Assembly: GCA_009176605.1 (NCBI GenBank)
Contig: SEYY01004950.1
Location: 1-35,409, forward strand
Origin: Armadillidium nasatum
Taxonomy: Eukaryota; Arthropoda; Malacostraca; Isopoda; Armadillidiidae
Length of the DNA stretch: 35,409 nucleotides
Direction of reading: 5' to 3'
In this document: positions 1-14,349 of the stretch, piece by piece
How the letters are laid out: every line of letters begins with the position of its first letter
How positions within the stretch are numbered: position 1 is the first letter of the stretch
Made by a program: the position numbers and the translations under genes
The notes under the pieces: generated by a model
Databases searched by the model: none
What the model was told of the DNA's origin: nothing
Seen by the model: only the letters and a program-made list of their open reading frames with translations

Positions 1-2
1 AA

Positions 3-766
3 GAGGAATTAAAGAAAGAATATTTAAAAAGGTTAAAATTTATATTAAAATCGGAGTTAAGGGCCAAAAATAAAATAGAAGCCATAAAAACATTTGATAT
101 TCCTTCTTTTCCTGCTGTGGAATCATATAAAGGTACTGGGAAGATCTAAATCATGTAGATATCTCCACCTGAAAAATGTTGAATGTGTACAAAATGATGT
201 ACAAGGGACAGATCCTGTCAAGAATGTACAGTGAACGTTAAGGAGGAGGAATGGGAATGGTAGAAATGGATCAAGTCTACAAGAAGGAAATTATAGGAAT
301 AGGAGAAAACCTGGAAAGTTCAGCAAAGAAATTCATACAGTGGGTTTTGCTTGCATGAAAGAAATAAACCAGATTCAACCTCCATCATAAAAAAGAAGAA
401 AGAATACTTACAAGTAGAAAACATAACTAATCAGGTCCAGGGATGGGAGGAAAAAGCATCAAAGGCAAGGATGAGATTCCTTAAGGATGGATATGGAGAG
501 GAAAGAAGGCAGAAACACATTAATCAGTGGAAAAAGCAAGTGATGGCTAAACAGTTAAGAGAACTATTTGAAGAGCCATACATAGATAAGGAAAAATCAG
601 TGGAAATGATTGATAAAGGCTCACTTAAAGCAGAAGAAGAAAGGCTGATAATGGTTTCTCAACAAAAGGCATTGGAAACGTATAGAAAGAGAAAACATCA
701 GTGATAGATGTAGTGTGTGCGAGCAGGACACAGAATCTGTTTCTCATCTGTACACAGAGAAGTAAT
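3..766 (+). pseudogene. LINE relic, C-terminal part (R4/Dong-like), copy 1
   Basis: Remnant of the C-terminal region of a non-LTR retrotransposon polyprotein, cut by the window edge. Frame 3 opens with a conserved stretch ending in KNKIEAIKTFDIP (about 3-108). After a disrupted part the match resumes near 176 as MLNVYKMMYKGQILSRMY, has a stop, then GGGMGMVEMDQVYKKEIIG, shifts frame near 350 and continues open to 704. A further +1 shift at about 699 recovers a CSVCEQDTESVSHL piece, the CCHH-like knuckle usual near the end of such LINEs, ending in a stop near 766. At least three frame changes and two stops show a dead copy. Assignment to the R4/Dong type is from remembered wording of the family (TRKMLxxxKMxYK, GGMGLVE) and is tentative; LINE identity is fairly secure. 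Confidence 0.7.
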
Positions 767-959
767 ACCACCTGCAAGTTAATTCGTTTCAAACTCCAAG
801 AAAATGAAGAGGTACTGTTATTATATGATTGTGTAATACTGACATGTCACCCATGATAGACCTGACATTGTTGTTAGAGATAAAAGGGAGCAGAAGTGTT
901 AAATAATGGAGGTTGGAGTTCTATATGAAAGCAATCTGGTGGCAAATGAACGCGAGACG

Positions 960-1047
960 GAGCTAAAACATCAACAAGTTTGATATATAACAATAAAATA
1001 ACAATGATATGTATAAATATAGGTTAGATTGATAATTTTATATCTTA

Positions 1048-1110
<63 letters not shown>

Positions 1111-1323
1111 TTTTTAAAACTTTTTTATTTTCAAAATTTTTTTTCTGAAAATACGCATATAGTCATCAATTTAAGTGAATGTTGACTATTCTATTCTTCC
1201 TTCCTTTTAAGTTAATCTCAATTAAAATTATATCTAATTTTCTTAACCTAAAATTTCAGTAATTTTAACCTCTTTACCATTCTTAGGCAGCCTCGGCAAG
1301 ATTCCATCCCCAGTCGGTCCTTA
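960..1323. mobile_element. hAT element right-end fragment (copy 1)
   Basis: The segment from about 960 matches the right third of the hAT copies at 24,324 and 31,076: the wording around cataacaataaaataacaat, the block 'gataattttatatcttacat', the 'cgcatatagtcatcaattta' block, and the terminal 'cagtcggtccttaaatg', which corresponds to the family end gccccggtcggtcccta. It contains a 59-base T tract (1050-1108) expanded from the shorter T run of the other copies. The left half is missing. It lies between two copies of the same LINE. Confidence 0.6.
1050..1108. repeat. poly(T) tract, 59 bases
   Basis: Uninterrupted T run inside the hAT fragment. The equivalent position in the other copies holds a much shorter T run, so this is local expansion or a length-inaccurate homopolymer. 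Confidence 0.9.
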
Positions 1324-1399
1324 AATGTGGGTGAAGGAGGAGAAAAGATGAATAAAAAACAAATGAATCCATAAGATGAAGGCTTGGCCAAGGATTCAG

Positions 1400-2830
1400 T
1401 AAAGAAGTACCTTCAAGGAAGGAGAAGAAAAAAATTTATTTAAATATTCTAACTCCACTTATGAATGTAAAGAAAGCTTAAGGAAACGCAAACTTACACA
1501 TTTAAATGTAATGGCTGAAGAAAATAAGAACACTCTTGAAACCGGTTACTGCATGCGATAATAGAATAACTGGAAGAGAAGAAATTAACAACAGGATAAA
1601 CGAAGAAACTCAAAAGACCTGAAAAGTATAGACCAATCACTTGTTTACCAACCTTATATAAAATTTTGACGAAAGTATTAACAAAAAGGATTCAAGAATA
1701 TGTGGATAAGAGTAACAACTTAAACAGATCAGAAACGATGTTTCAAAAAGAGCTAAGGAACGAAAGACCAATTACTTATCAACAAAATAATAGCAGAAAA
1801 CTCGAGGAAGACAGAAAAATCCAAGTATGATATGGAGAGATTATAAAAAAGCTTATGATGGTGTCTTTCATGATAGGATTGAAGATATTTTAACAGTTCT
1901 CAAATTCTAAGGTTCATAGGCAATGTAATGAAAATATGGAAAGTCAACATCAACCTCTATCCTGAAGAAGGAACTTTAGTAATAATGTCAAATTAAGCGA
2001 AGAATATTCCAAGAGGATTTCATCTCTTCTCTAATATTTGTCCTTGCCATAAAACCACTGAGTATTTTAATTAACAACTTAAAGGAATGAATATTTCATT
2101 TAATCAAGAAAGATAAAAAGCCCAAAATAATTTCCCATTTATTTTACATAGATGATCTGAAACTATATTCCCCAAACAAGGATGAAACCATTAAACGAAA
2201 AGAAAAGGTAATGAAATTATCAAATGATTTATGCCTGGAATTTGGTTTGGATAAATATGCTTACCTGGTTCTTAAGGGAAGCAGAAAGTGAGAAGATAGA
2301 AATTGAAAGAGATTATTTAATAAGAGAATTAAAACAGGAACACACCTGGAATTGAGGAGTCAGAAAAAGTAGAAAACAAATCAAGGAAAGTAAAAGTAAA
2401 GGAATAAAAAAGAATTAAATTAATCCTCAGAATTAAATGCAAGCCATTAAGACCTTGGTAATTCCTGTACTTTCATATGGATTTGGTGTTATAAATTGGA
2501 TGCAGAAGGATCTATATAATCTTGATGTTACGACAAGAAAAATGTTACACATGCACAAAATGATATACAAAGACCAATGCATAGCACGCATGCATGTCTC
2601 CATGAAAAAGGGAGGAATAAGAGTACCAACAACAGTTTTAATAATATAAATCTGAAATAATAGGAAAATATTTGAAACGAAAACGTGATAAATTTACGCG
2701 ATGGGTGTACGAAAGTTTGAAAAATTCAATAATAAAAATGAATGATTATTTAAGAGACAGAAACATAAAAGAAGAAATTAGAAATAATTATTTAAATAAT
2801 TAGAGAAAAAGATAAAAATATAACAAGGAT
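1400..2830 (+). pseudogene. LINE relic with reverse transcriptase (R4/Dong-like), copy 2
   Basis: Second, longer copy of the LINE family at 3-766. Around 1612-1800 one open stretch reads KRPEKYRPITCLPTLYKIL and then a TKRIQEYVD block, the region just before reverse-transcriptase motif A. The catalytic motif C reads SHLFYIDDLKLYSPNKDET at 2133-2189, with the YIDD box at 2145-2156. The thumb/C-terminal region 2437-2646 is open and reads IPVLSYGFGVINWMQKDL, then TTRKMLHMHKMIYKDQC. Frames change several times between these blocks (near 1611, 1830, 2190-2430 and after 2646), so the copy is inactive. The order YRP-I-TCLP, YIDD, IPVL-YGFG-NW is the known order of this LINE type; the clade name is remembered, not computed. 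Confidence 0.75.
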
Positions 2831-2922
2831 ACATTTTCTCTTTAAAATTAATTTCAATTTTATAGGATAAATTATAACAAATAAGATTCTCAAAAATTAT
2901 AATTTTTAATTATATTGAAAAA

Positions 2923-3900
<978 letters not shown>

Positions 3901-4029
3901 GAGATCTATGATCTCGGAAAACTATTGATACTACTGAAATTTTACAAGAATGCAAAAATGCGTAAGTCGCCTAATTATGAGCCGTCCCAAAGTTATATGT
4001 TGGTATCTTCAAAACTAAAATTTTCATTC

Positions 4030-5230
4030 CAAAAAAGGGTTCGAGCCCTTTTCATACTTTGGTGTAAAATTTATGGAAATTCCATTCTTCACAGCTGCCT
4101 GCACTGAAAATATATTTTGTTTATACGAGGATACGCAAAGAGCATTTTTCAATACAATACTGTGACACTTACCATTAACATAACACATATTAATACTTTA
4201 GCATGGTCTCTCATTATTATATCTTGCTACCATCGGCCACTTCAGTAAAATGATTTGAGGAGTCAAAGTTTTCTTCAAAGCCAATAAACTTTGATTTATC
4301 ACAAATATGTGAAGTTGATTCCGGAATCTACCAATAAACTACTTGCTGTGTGTTCCACATTAACGGTTTCATTAATTATAAATGCATAAGAATGACTCTC
4401 ATCACTATCATCCTTTACAATCTTAGCTGAATTATTTTTCATACAAAAATCTGTATCATGAGTTTGTAAATTACAATTAACTTATCATCTTTTAAAATGC
4501 TGCCTATGTTCCCCTCTTCCTCTATACTTTTAGGAAGGTTGTCTAATAAACTGTTGATTATCGAGTTTCTCTCCTGTACATTCAAATTGCTTATGCCCTA
4601 CTTTTCCACAAAACATTTTACATAACCTTTTCCATCTCATATCTTCATAACTTTTTCTTCTGGCTTAAAATCTGTCTGTTAGCCCCTTTCCTGTTTCCAA
4701 CACTTCTTAGAGCTACTTTAAATTCACTAAATGTCATGCTCTTCCCTTTCTGAATTACCATCAGAAGGTTTGAAAAGGTTCTGTACCCTGAAGGTGGGCC
4801 TTTCCTATAAGTAAATTGACGCTTACAGTTTCACCAGCTGATTTCAAAAATGTAGCTGCAGTCTCTGCCCTTAAAATGTAATCAGTAACACCATCACATC
4901 CTAATTTCAATGAGGTTAACTCTGTATACAAATTAAGCCATAATTCTAGGCTTACTACTACCCAAATAGTGGTCACAAAATTATTTTCAAGGCCTTCTTA
5001 CTATCATCCTTAGTATCTCTTATTATAGGGGAATAAACTTCTATCATCTAGAACTAACACTAACTCTGCAAAAACTTTTGCATTATCATCGCTATCAACA
5101 TCTGCGGTAGAATCATTTAACAAATTTTGCAGCCTTAAATATCCTACGATTTTAACTTCCTACAACTCATATTTTCTACATCGCCATCGAAATATAAACG
5201 CCTAGGCCTTTATTTACATGTGTATCATAT
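4030..5230 (-). pseudogene. Copia-type retrotransposon gag and protease relic
   Basis: Read on the minus strand the segment gives, in order: a gag start near 5200 (RLYFDGDVENMS-like), LVLDDRSL and IIRDTKDDSKKALKI pieces (5000-5090), the open stretch 4761-4976 with LYTELTSLKLGCDGVTDYIL and RAETAATFLKSAGETVS, then MTFSEFKVALRSVGN (about 4690-4740), a CCHC-like knuckle CKMFCGKVGHKQFEC near 4600, a protease core ASSLLVDSGI near 4340, NHFTEVADGSK near 4240, and ALCVSSYKQNIFSVQAAV near 4090. The order gag, zinc knuckle, DSG aspartic protease, then the gag-pre-integrase lead-in is that of Ty1/Copia elements. Frames shift at least five times, so the copy is dead. Integrase, RT and both LTRs were not found. 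Confidence 0.7.
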
Positions 5231-5239
5231 AGTACAACA

Positions 5240-5768
5240 GCGAGCTACAATGCACGAGATACAATGAGATTTCAAATATTATCACATGGGTAGTCTACAT
5301 AATGGAACATAGTCTTTACTAAATGTTAACAAAGAAAATATTCATACATTATTAATAGTACATATACTTTAGATTAACTCTAACACCTTAGATAAGGGAA
5401 TTCAACTGTTAATTTATTACTTTAAGAACAGCAATTTTTGTCTTGTCTTCTGTTCAAGTGAAAGGATGTCAAATGTGACAAGTTCTTCTTCTGATGGTTT
5501 ACTTCTACAATTTCATCACTTTACAAGTTTTCTACAACTATTGTCCTTTTAAGTTTAACTGTATTTGGGTCACAATGAAAAATCAAGTATGTCTTAATTT
5601 TATCTTTCACTTCAGGTAATCACAATCATTAAATTAGTTATGCTGTGAAATGTAGCATCAGTTTTGTTTTCAATTTTGCTCCTGTCCATAACTCCCTTTT
5701 TCAAAAGCATCTCTATTCTCCGCCTTTGGGAATTGTTGAGTCTTGAGTATAGGGAGCACCAGTAAATT
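5240..5768. other. Non-coding interval downstream of the zinc-finger gene
   Basis: No coding match was seen. It would hold the 3' untranslated region of the minus-strand zinc-finger gene. An AATAAA on the minus strand (tttatt at 5413-5418) is a candidate polyadenylation signal about 350 bases past the stop, but the sequence is AT-rich and such hexamers are expected by chance. Confidence 0.3.
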
Positions 5769-6715
5769 TCAGTTTGTGTGTGTAAGCATGTGTTTTTTTA
5801 AGCATCCTTTGCGATTACATTTATAGGAACAGTCAGAACATTTGAATAATTTTACATTTGTGTGTCTAAGCATGTGTCTTATTAAGGTTCCTTTGCGATT
5901 ACTTCCATAGGAACAGTCAGAGCATTTAAATAATTTTACATTTGTGTGTGTAAGCATGTGTCTTAGTAAGGTTCCTTTTTGATTACCTACATAGGAGCAG
6001 TCAGAACATTTAAATAATTTTACATTTGTATGAGTAATCATGTGTTTATTTAAGCTTCTTTTCTGATTACATTTAAAGGAACAAGAAGAACACCTAAATA
6101 ATTTCCCTTCTGCGTGTGAACGCATGTGTCTTTTAAAGTTTGATTTCCATTTACATTCAAAGGAACAGTCAGAACATTTAAATAATTTTACATTTGCATG
6201 AGTAACCATGTGTTTTTTGAAGCTTCTTTCCTCATTACATTTAAAGGAACAATAAGAACATTTAAATTTCCCATTTGTGTGTGAAAGCATGTGTCTTTTT
6301 AAGTTTGATTTCCATTTACATTCATAGGAGCAGTCAGAACATTTAAATAATTTTACATTTGTATGTGTAAGCATGTGTATTTTTAAGTTTCCTTTATAAC
6401 TGCATTCATAGGAGCAGTCAGAACATTTAAATGACCTTATATTGTGATGACTTAGCATATGTCTTCGTTAAGTTTGGTATGAATTTACACTGAAAATTGC
6501 ATTGGCCGCATTTTAACCTTGCTTTACTGTGGGTTTTTAAATAAGTCTTCAACTTCATCTTTGTTTTGAAAACTAAAGTTACAATGTCCATTACTGAGGT
6601 TTTCCAGATGATTATTCTTAGTACTTTTTTGATGCATTACTTCCTTCTGAAGTGTTCTTGAAGTACTCTTCATATTAGAACCTTTTCCTCCTTCTGCAGC
6701 ATTGCTGATGGGGCT
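5769..6715 (-). CDS. C2H2 zinc-finger protein, finger exon (terminal exon)
   Basis: Terminal exon of a minus-strand poly-zinc-finger gene, presumably a nuclear DNA-binding protein. The uninterrupted part (6458 to 5769) holds eight C-x2-C-x12-H-x3-H fingers spaced 28 residues apart, each ending in a linker like THTNVKLFKC instead of the usual TGEKPFKC. Most fingers carry Tyr or Phe two residues after the second Cys and an extra Cys at +4. The exon opens at 6715 after a good acceptor (pyrimidine-rich, TTTTACACAG on the minus strand) and reads SPISNAAEGGKGSNMKSTS. Then come two frame changes, one near 6545 and one near 6462, across two weaker fingers (HCNFSF..., then CGQCNFQCKF). Each shift equals one extra base; removing both would give 315 codons. 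They may be real lesions or assembly indels. Stop is TGA at 5771-5769. Confidence 0.8.
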
Positions 6716-6911
6716 CTGTGTAAAACAATAAATGAAAATAGTAAAAATGTAGAAAGAATTAAAATACTTTAATATCTTAAATGCAAAATTATTATTATAA
6801 TTAAAACACTTTTAACATTTTAAATTTCCATTTAACGAAAATAAATATATTTTGTTACTCTAAGAAAATCAATGAATTCAAATACGAGTTTTCATTACTT
6901 ATTAAATTCAT

Positions 6912-6916
<5 letters not shown>

Positions 6917-6952
<36 letters not shown>
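6917..6952. repeat. poly(A) tract
   Basis: A run of about 36 A on the plus strand inside the proposed zinc-finger intron. Confidence 0.9.
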
Positions 6953-6954
<2 letters not shown>

Positions 6955-7566
6955 AGTGAAAACTTAAGTTCATAATTCTCTAAGGGAATTCTTTGGCCAA
7001 GTTTTCCTACTCAAAAAACCTGTTCCTCAAAAGTTTAATAAATAAAAGTAGATTTTCAATCACAGTATAAATAATATATATTTATACTTCGTTTGAAAGT
7101 AGGTGTTACAAAGATATGAAAGTGAATCATTCGATGCTTTAAAAGTTACATTAAACTTGAACTACTTTCAAATTTGATGTCAAAAGATGTAAGCAAAGAA
7201 CTAAACCAAGAAGAGACTAAATATAGATATAAAAGTACTAGTCATAAGTTAATAAAATGTGGTTGTTTGAGAATCGTTTTTGACATCACAACAAGTGTAG
7301 GAAATAATGACCATTAGCATCAAGGCATTTCTGCATACGTTTTTCTATGTTACTAAAGGATACAGCCAAAGTCCTTCAAATGAACCGTTCTTCAAAGAAG
7401 GATTCAAGTTCATACATTCTGATGTGCGGCAAGTGGCGCGACCTCTCATGACACTACCTCACTTCGCTTCTAACACACCAAGGTTTATTCCTAGCAAATT
7501 TTTTTTAACTTATGACAGTACTTTGATATCTATAAGAGTATATTTGGGGCCGAGACCGAGTGGGAC

Positions 7567-8266
<700 letters not shown>

Positions 8267-9272
8267 TATGTACCGACCATGGCCCCGGTCCTGGCCTGGG
8301 TAATAATCAAGCAAAACCGGAATGATTAATTGCAAATTATACTTATTAATGGTGGATTAAATAAAAGAATATAAGAAAAGTAAGACTTTAATTCCATTTT
8401 TCCTTCGTTACATATTTGGTGGGGCAAAATGAATGCAACATAACAGAGGAAACAAACAATTCATTCACTTAAATCACTATTCACTATCAGAATCTTTTTG
8501 AACATTTATATCATAAGTTTTAGAATTTGATGGAGTGAAATGTTCAGGAACAGAAGACATGAAATTGAATGTTACTGCTCTAAGTTTATGTTTTAAAAAC
8601 AATAACATTTCTACATTCTTTGGCAATAGTTTGATTCTATTTTTTTGAATTAATTTCCCTACTTTGAATTCTCTTTCACTGGCGCTGGAGCTTGCTGGTG
8701 GATAAATATACTATTGCTAGTGTTGCTAGTGAGGGGAGATCATTCTAGTTCGACTCCCTAAAGTCAATAGTCATCGTTGATGTCAATATTTTATACTTTA
8801 ATGTATTTATTCAACTCAGTCAGAGGAGACTCGGTTAAATTCGGTCATAATCCCGTACTGGCTTCTGAATCATCGGAGTTCGCAAGGACAACATCCCAAG
8901 AAGATGAATATCCAGAAGATTTACTTTCCTAAAAGTTTTTACATTTTCATTAACTGAAGTCTTTAAAACTTAATTTACTATCACCAGTAATTTAATGATG
9001 AAACTAGTACTATTAACTATTATATTAACCTCATTAGACTGCAATGGACATATTTCTATATCGTATCAGTATTGAAATTGAACTTTTATTATACAAAATT
9101 TTACAATTTTTTTTTTAAATTCTGAAAAAATGCATATAATCATTTATTTAAGTGAATGTTTTCCGTTCTACTTAAAATTAAATTAATCTCAATTAAAATT
9201 ATATCTAATTTTCTTAAACTAAAATTTCAGTGCTTTTGACCTCTTTACAAATTTTAGGCAACCCCGGTCGTA
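8267..9272 (-). mobile_element. hAT element, 1,006 bp, with dimerisation-domain coding end (copy 2)
   Basis: Left end tatgtaccgacc and right end accccggtcgta match the hAT family termini of this window (consensus TAGGGACCGACCGGGGC). The flanking 8-mers actccaat (8259-8266) and gctgcaat (9273-9280) agree at 6 of 8 positions, as an aged target-site duplication would. On the minus strand the segment 8701-8477 is one open frame reading PPASSSASEREFKVGKLIQK, then NRIKLLPKNVEMLLFLK, and ending DSDSE-stop: the C-terminal hAT dimerisation motif. Upstream (about 8740-8950) related residues survive in broken frames. The N-terminal BED finger and catalytic core are missing; the BED finger occurs in the other copies. 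The element is nested inside a LINE. Confidence 0.85.
8477..8701 (-). pseudogene. hAT transposase C-terminal dimerisation domain fragment
   Basis: About 74 codons open to TAG at 8479-8477. The block S-ASERE-F...KNRIKLLPKNVEMLLFLK is the hATC dimerisation signature (family form: SSA-SER-FS...RN-LLPE-AE-LLFL). There is no start codon and upstream frames are broken, so this is the tail of a degenerate transposase, not a host protein. Confidence 0.8.
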
Positions 9273-10275
<1,003 letters not shown>

Positions 10276-10359
10276 TAAAGATCAAGAGAGAGAGAAACAC
10301 CGAGAATATTAAGGATAGAAGGCTTTAGTTGTGTGTTTTCGAAGATGTTATAGTTGTGT

Positions 10360-10714
10360 GGAAGGGTCAAAGCTTCTAGCGCACTGGGCCTTTTGGAGAT
10401 TGAAAGTGAGGAAAAGGAAAAAGGTTGAGGTTTTCGAAATAAAGGGTCTGAGAGAGGTGTGTGGTATAAGTAGAAGGGAGAGGCTCGGGTATGTTAGAAT
10501 AAGGCAGACGAGTAGTTGGAGGAGTTTGGTTGGGAGAGCTGAACAAAGTACGCTGAGGTGATTTAGATATGTTTGTATGATGAATGAGGAGAGATTGACA
10601 AAAAAGGTGTTCGTTTCAAATGTGGTGGGTAAAAGAGGTAGGTGGGGACAGAAGGGAGGTTGGATGAGCGTGATCAAGGAGATATTGAGGAACAGATGGT
10701 TAAGCTTGAAGTAG
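10360..10714 (+). pseudogene. LINE C-terminal fragment, second family
   Basis: Plus-strand frame reads KKVEVFEIKGLREVCGISRR, ERLGYVRIRQ, LVGRAEQSTLR, a TGA where Trp is expected, FRYVCMMNEERLTKKVFV, GKRGRWGQKGGWMSVIKEIL and ends LK-stop at about 10,714. The wording VFEMKGLR, VEQ-VLRWFGH-ERM, RGRPK--WMDGV is the C-terminal tail of a widespread arthropod non-LTR element. One nonsense change is visible. It lies antisense to the zinc-finger gene inside its proposed intron. Confidence 0.65.
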
Positions 10715-10856
10715 TGTAATCGGTTGACGGAAGATTAAGATTAAGATTAAGAAATATACAGTTACAATTATAATCATTAAATTGTTTTCAACTCTTTTTT
10801 TTTTATGACTTACAAAATCTTAACTAATATAATGGCTTTTAAACATTTTTTTGTAC

Positions 10857-11027
10857 CTGATTTTGATACATGCCACAAATATTGTCAAAAGGTTCGTCAT
10901 TCGTTGTGTCCTTCTCAAAATCCAAAGGATCCTCTTTTACTTCAATTTCTTCCTCCTTACCATCAAATGGCTCTTCTTTTACTTCAATTTCATTTTTCAC
11001 ATCGATGGATCCAAAACAATTTCTCTC
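10857..11027 (-). CDS. C2H2 zinc-finger gene, acidic internal exon
   Basis: Proposed 171-base internal exon, 57 codons, phase 0 at both ends. It starts after the acceptor ATATTTTGAACAG (AG at 11,029-11,028) and ends at the donor CAG|GTACAA (10,857/10,856). It reads ERNCFGSIDVKNEIEVKEEP, then FDGKEEEIEVKEDPLDFEKD and ends CGMYQNQ. The repeated EIEVKEEP/EIEVKEDP motif and the acidic composition are typical of exons preceding the finger array in arthropod polydactyl zinc-finger genes, and several KEEP-type sites look like sumoylation consensus (V-K-E-E). Its position between a matching first exon and the finger exon on the same strand supports one gene. Splicing is inferred. Confidence 0.6.
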
Positions 11028-11129
11028 CTGTTCAAAATATTTCATAAGACTCAATATTTTCCACATAGATAAAATACTATTATTAAAACTATTGCTTACT
11101 ACTACTACTAATACATTTATTACTTAAGG

Positions 11130-11690
11130 TGCAAAGCTTCTACCGCACTGGGATGTGGCTGACTCTTTCCAACAGCTTCCTATCTTGAGCTTTCTTCCTG
11201 ACTTCACCCTAACTCCATCCCATCGTCTTTAGATCCTCTTTTATAGTTCTTCTCCATGTTCCCGTAGGTCTTCCTCTCTGTCCAAACGGTGTCCATCTCA
11301 CAGTCTCCTTCTCCACCTCATTCTCTCTTCTCCACAAATGTCAAAGTTGGTAAATTTTCTCCTGAAAACTTCCATTCAGATCTTTTACTCCTCTTTTCGT
11401 TTCTAACTCCTTGTTGCTTATAATTCACAGCCTGAATATCTCCATCATTCTTCACAAAAACTTGTTTTACTCTAAGTTTCTTCATATCAAATCCTCTGGG
11501 CTTCATATTTCTCATCTATACAGCAATACCGATCTTATATTGCTAATATATAGCTTAACTTTAGTCTTGATCTCAACACTTTTGGTCTTCCATATCTTGT
11601 TCAGCATATTGAAGCTTACTCTTGCCTTCTTTATTCTCCTCTTAATATGTTCCTTCGATCCTACCATTCTTTAAAACTGCATAAACTGCA
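11130..11690 (-). pseudogene. LINE C-terminal fragment, third copy type
   Basis: Minus strand: IKRRIKKARVSFNMLNKIWK, TKSVEIKTKVKLYISNIRSV, LLYR (about 11,650-11,520), then broken frames, and near the end VRWTPFGQRGRPTGTWRRTI followed by KEDLKTMGWS. These are the tail blocks of a widespread LINE (N-NVKSVLLYGAETW; RGRP--TWRRT). Several stops are present. It ends in a caaagcttctaccgcactggg segment that recurs, with one change, at 10,370. Confidence 0.65.
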
Positions 11691-12182
11691 TCCTTGTCTG
11701 ACTCCACTTTTTACCCCAAGTGCAAATATTTTATTTGTATTCCAAGACATGTGGCAATATCACTATGATGAAGTCAATGCTAAAGCAAAGAATTCTTGGC
11801 ATTATGTATACCTGCTACAATAAATTATCAAACACCGAGTTTTAATATATTAATAAAAAAGAAATGAAACTTATGATGGCAAAGCAATTTGATGCAGCTG
11901 TAGAGTTCATTTTGTCCAATCCCTGGTTTTGAGGAATAGATATCATAACTGTTAAACAAGACTAACTCGAAAACAGGAAATGGCACAAATCGAATCCCTT
12001 TTTGATTCTGTGCATGTTAAGTATATTTAAAAAAAAAAATTAAAAAAAATTCCAGTCTCAAGAGTCCTATACTAGGCACATCACTAAAGGGTTTGCAAGT
12101 CTGCAACAGTTTATTAAATTTTGATTGGTTAATAAGATTTGATTTTGTTAAGTCAATATAACAACAAAAAAGTAAAAACAAC

Positions 12183-12236
<54 letters not shown>
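12183..12236. repeat. (AAT)n microsatellite, 18 units
   Basis: Trinucleotide tract lying 13 bases inside the donor side of the proposed first intron of the zinc-finger gene. The poly-Leu and poly-Ile frames through it are artefacts. Confidence 0.95.
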
Positions 12237-12237
<1 letters not shown>

Positions 12238-12248
12238 GTTTCTCATAC

Positions 12249-12359
12249 CTCAATTTCTTCCAGTGTTGAGAGTTGCTCTAAACGAATGTTACTTTCTTTA
12301 TTATCTTCTTCGCTTTCAAAAAGTTTAACCTTCATTTCTTCCTCGAATTTCTTATCCAT
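12249..12359 (-). CDS. C2H2 zinc-finger gene, first coding exon
   Basis: 37 codons from ATG at 12,359-12,357: MDKKFEEEMKVKLFESEEDN, then KESNIRLEQLSTLEEIE, ending at the donor GAG|GTATGAG. The acidic, Glu/Lys-rich content matches the next exon. A pyrimidine-rich AACATTTTTAG at about 12,375-12,365 ends five bases before the ATG, so a non-coding exon farther upstream is likely. 111 bases, phase 0. Family: arthropod polydactyl zinc-finger genes often start with a short MD/E-K-rich exon like this; this is remembered context. No promoter was identified upstream. Confidence 0.6.
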
Positions 12360-12519
12360 AATTACTAAAAATGTTTTTAACTCAAAATGTCTTTGAAAGA
12401 CAAATAATTTTTGCTTACTGAAAAAAATAAAAAATAAAAAATAAAAAAAAATTTTTGTAAATCAGAATTTACTTATAAGGTAAAAGTAAATACAATCTTA
12501 ATTCTTTGAAAACTCATTT

Positions 12520-13599
<1,080 letters not shown>

Positions 13600-13600
<1 letters not shown>

Positions 13601-13990
13601 AATAAAAACCCTCTTTGAACTTTCAAATTTGTCTCAAGATTTCAAATAAAAGTGGTCCAAGCAGAAAAACCCAAGTTACACACACTTCATCAGCTTCTAC
13701 AATGATTTATTGTCATTTAATACTACACACAATATCTCCTGTCCTTCAATCATTTCAAAATGTACAACCGTTTCTAAACCAAACGGAGATAACTTCTGAA
13801 ATAGCTTTTTGTGTGGTCGGTTATCAAAAGGTTTGCTGAAATCTAGATATGCAATATCAACTGGCTTCCCTTTGCTCAAGAACTCAGTTATATGATCCAT
13901 AAATTAATTCCTAAAAATACATCTGACAAGTTACCTTTTCTATCATGTTGAGAGTCTCACAATATCTTAATATTCTACTCCAATATATTT
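13600..13990 (-). pseudogene. Reverse-transcriptase fragment of a non-LTR element
   Basis: Minus strand 13,900-13,780 reads DHITEFLSKGKPVDIAYLDF, then SKPFDNRPHKKLFQKLSPFG, the RT motif A region (family: DIVYLDFSKAFDxVPHxxLLxKL). Upstream, YCETLNMIEKVTCQM is a broken lead-in. Downstream the frame is damaged. Only about 300-400 bases remain. Confidence 0.7.
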
Positions 13991-13998
13991 CTCTATTC

Positions 13999-14340
13999 AA
14001 TAATTTTATATCTTACATTTTTTCAAACTTTAACTTAGGGTCTTACTTAAGTTAACCTGTTGAATCACTATTATGAATCAAAAAAATTTTTTTTTAATTT
14101 TTGTATTTTTTTAAAACTTTTATTATACAAAATCTGTAAATTTCTAATTTTTTTTGGGAGAAAATGCATATAATCATTAATTTAAGTGAATGTTGCTATT
14201 CTACTCCTTTCTTATAATTAAATAAACCTCAATTAAATTTATATCTAATTTTCTTAACCTAAAATTTCAGTGCTTTTGACCCCTTTTCAAATTTTAGGCA
14301 ACCCCGGCCCCGGCAGAATTCCAGCCCCGGTCGGTTCATA
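13999..14340. mobile_element. hAT element right-end fragment (copy 3)
   Basis: Same right-end sequence as the copies at 24,324 and 31,076, from 'taattttatatcttacattt' to 'gccccggtcggttcata'. The left part is missing, and the breakpoint at about 13,999 is also the left edge of duplicated block P. The copy adjoins an AT tract that received a MITE. Confidence 0.7.
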
Positions 14341-14349
14341 TATATATAT

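Larger units (their letters stand above)
11028..12248 (-). other. First coding intron of the zinc-finger gene (proposed)
   Basis: Bounded by donor GAG|GTATGAG (12,249/12,248) and the acceptor at 11,028. It contains a LINE fragment (11,130-11,690) and an (AAT)n microsatellite. Between 11,700 and 12,180 nothing recognisable was seen. Confidence 0.55.

Noticed and set aside
10348..10677. 109-codon minus-strand Leu/Ser-rich frame
   Set aside because: Antisense of the LINE C-terminal fragment read on the plus strand.
12017..12253. Poly-Leu and poly-Ile frames over the AAT repeat
   Set aside because: Trinucleotide repeat translation; the real exon on this strand is the short acidic one at 12,249-12,359.
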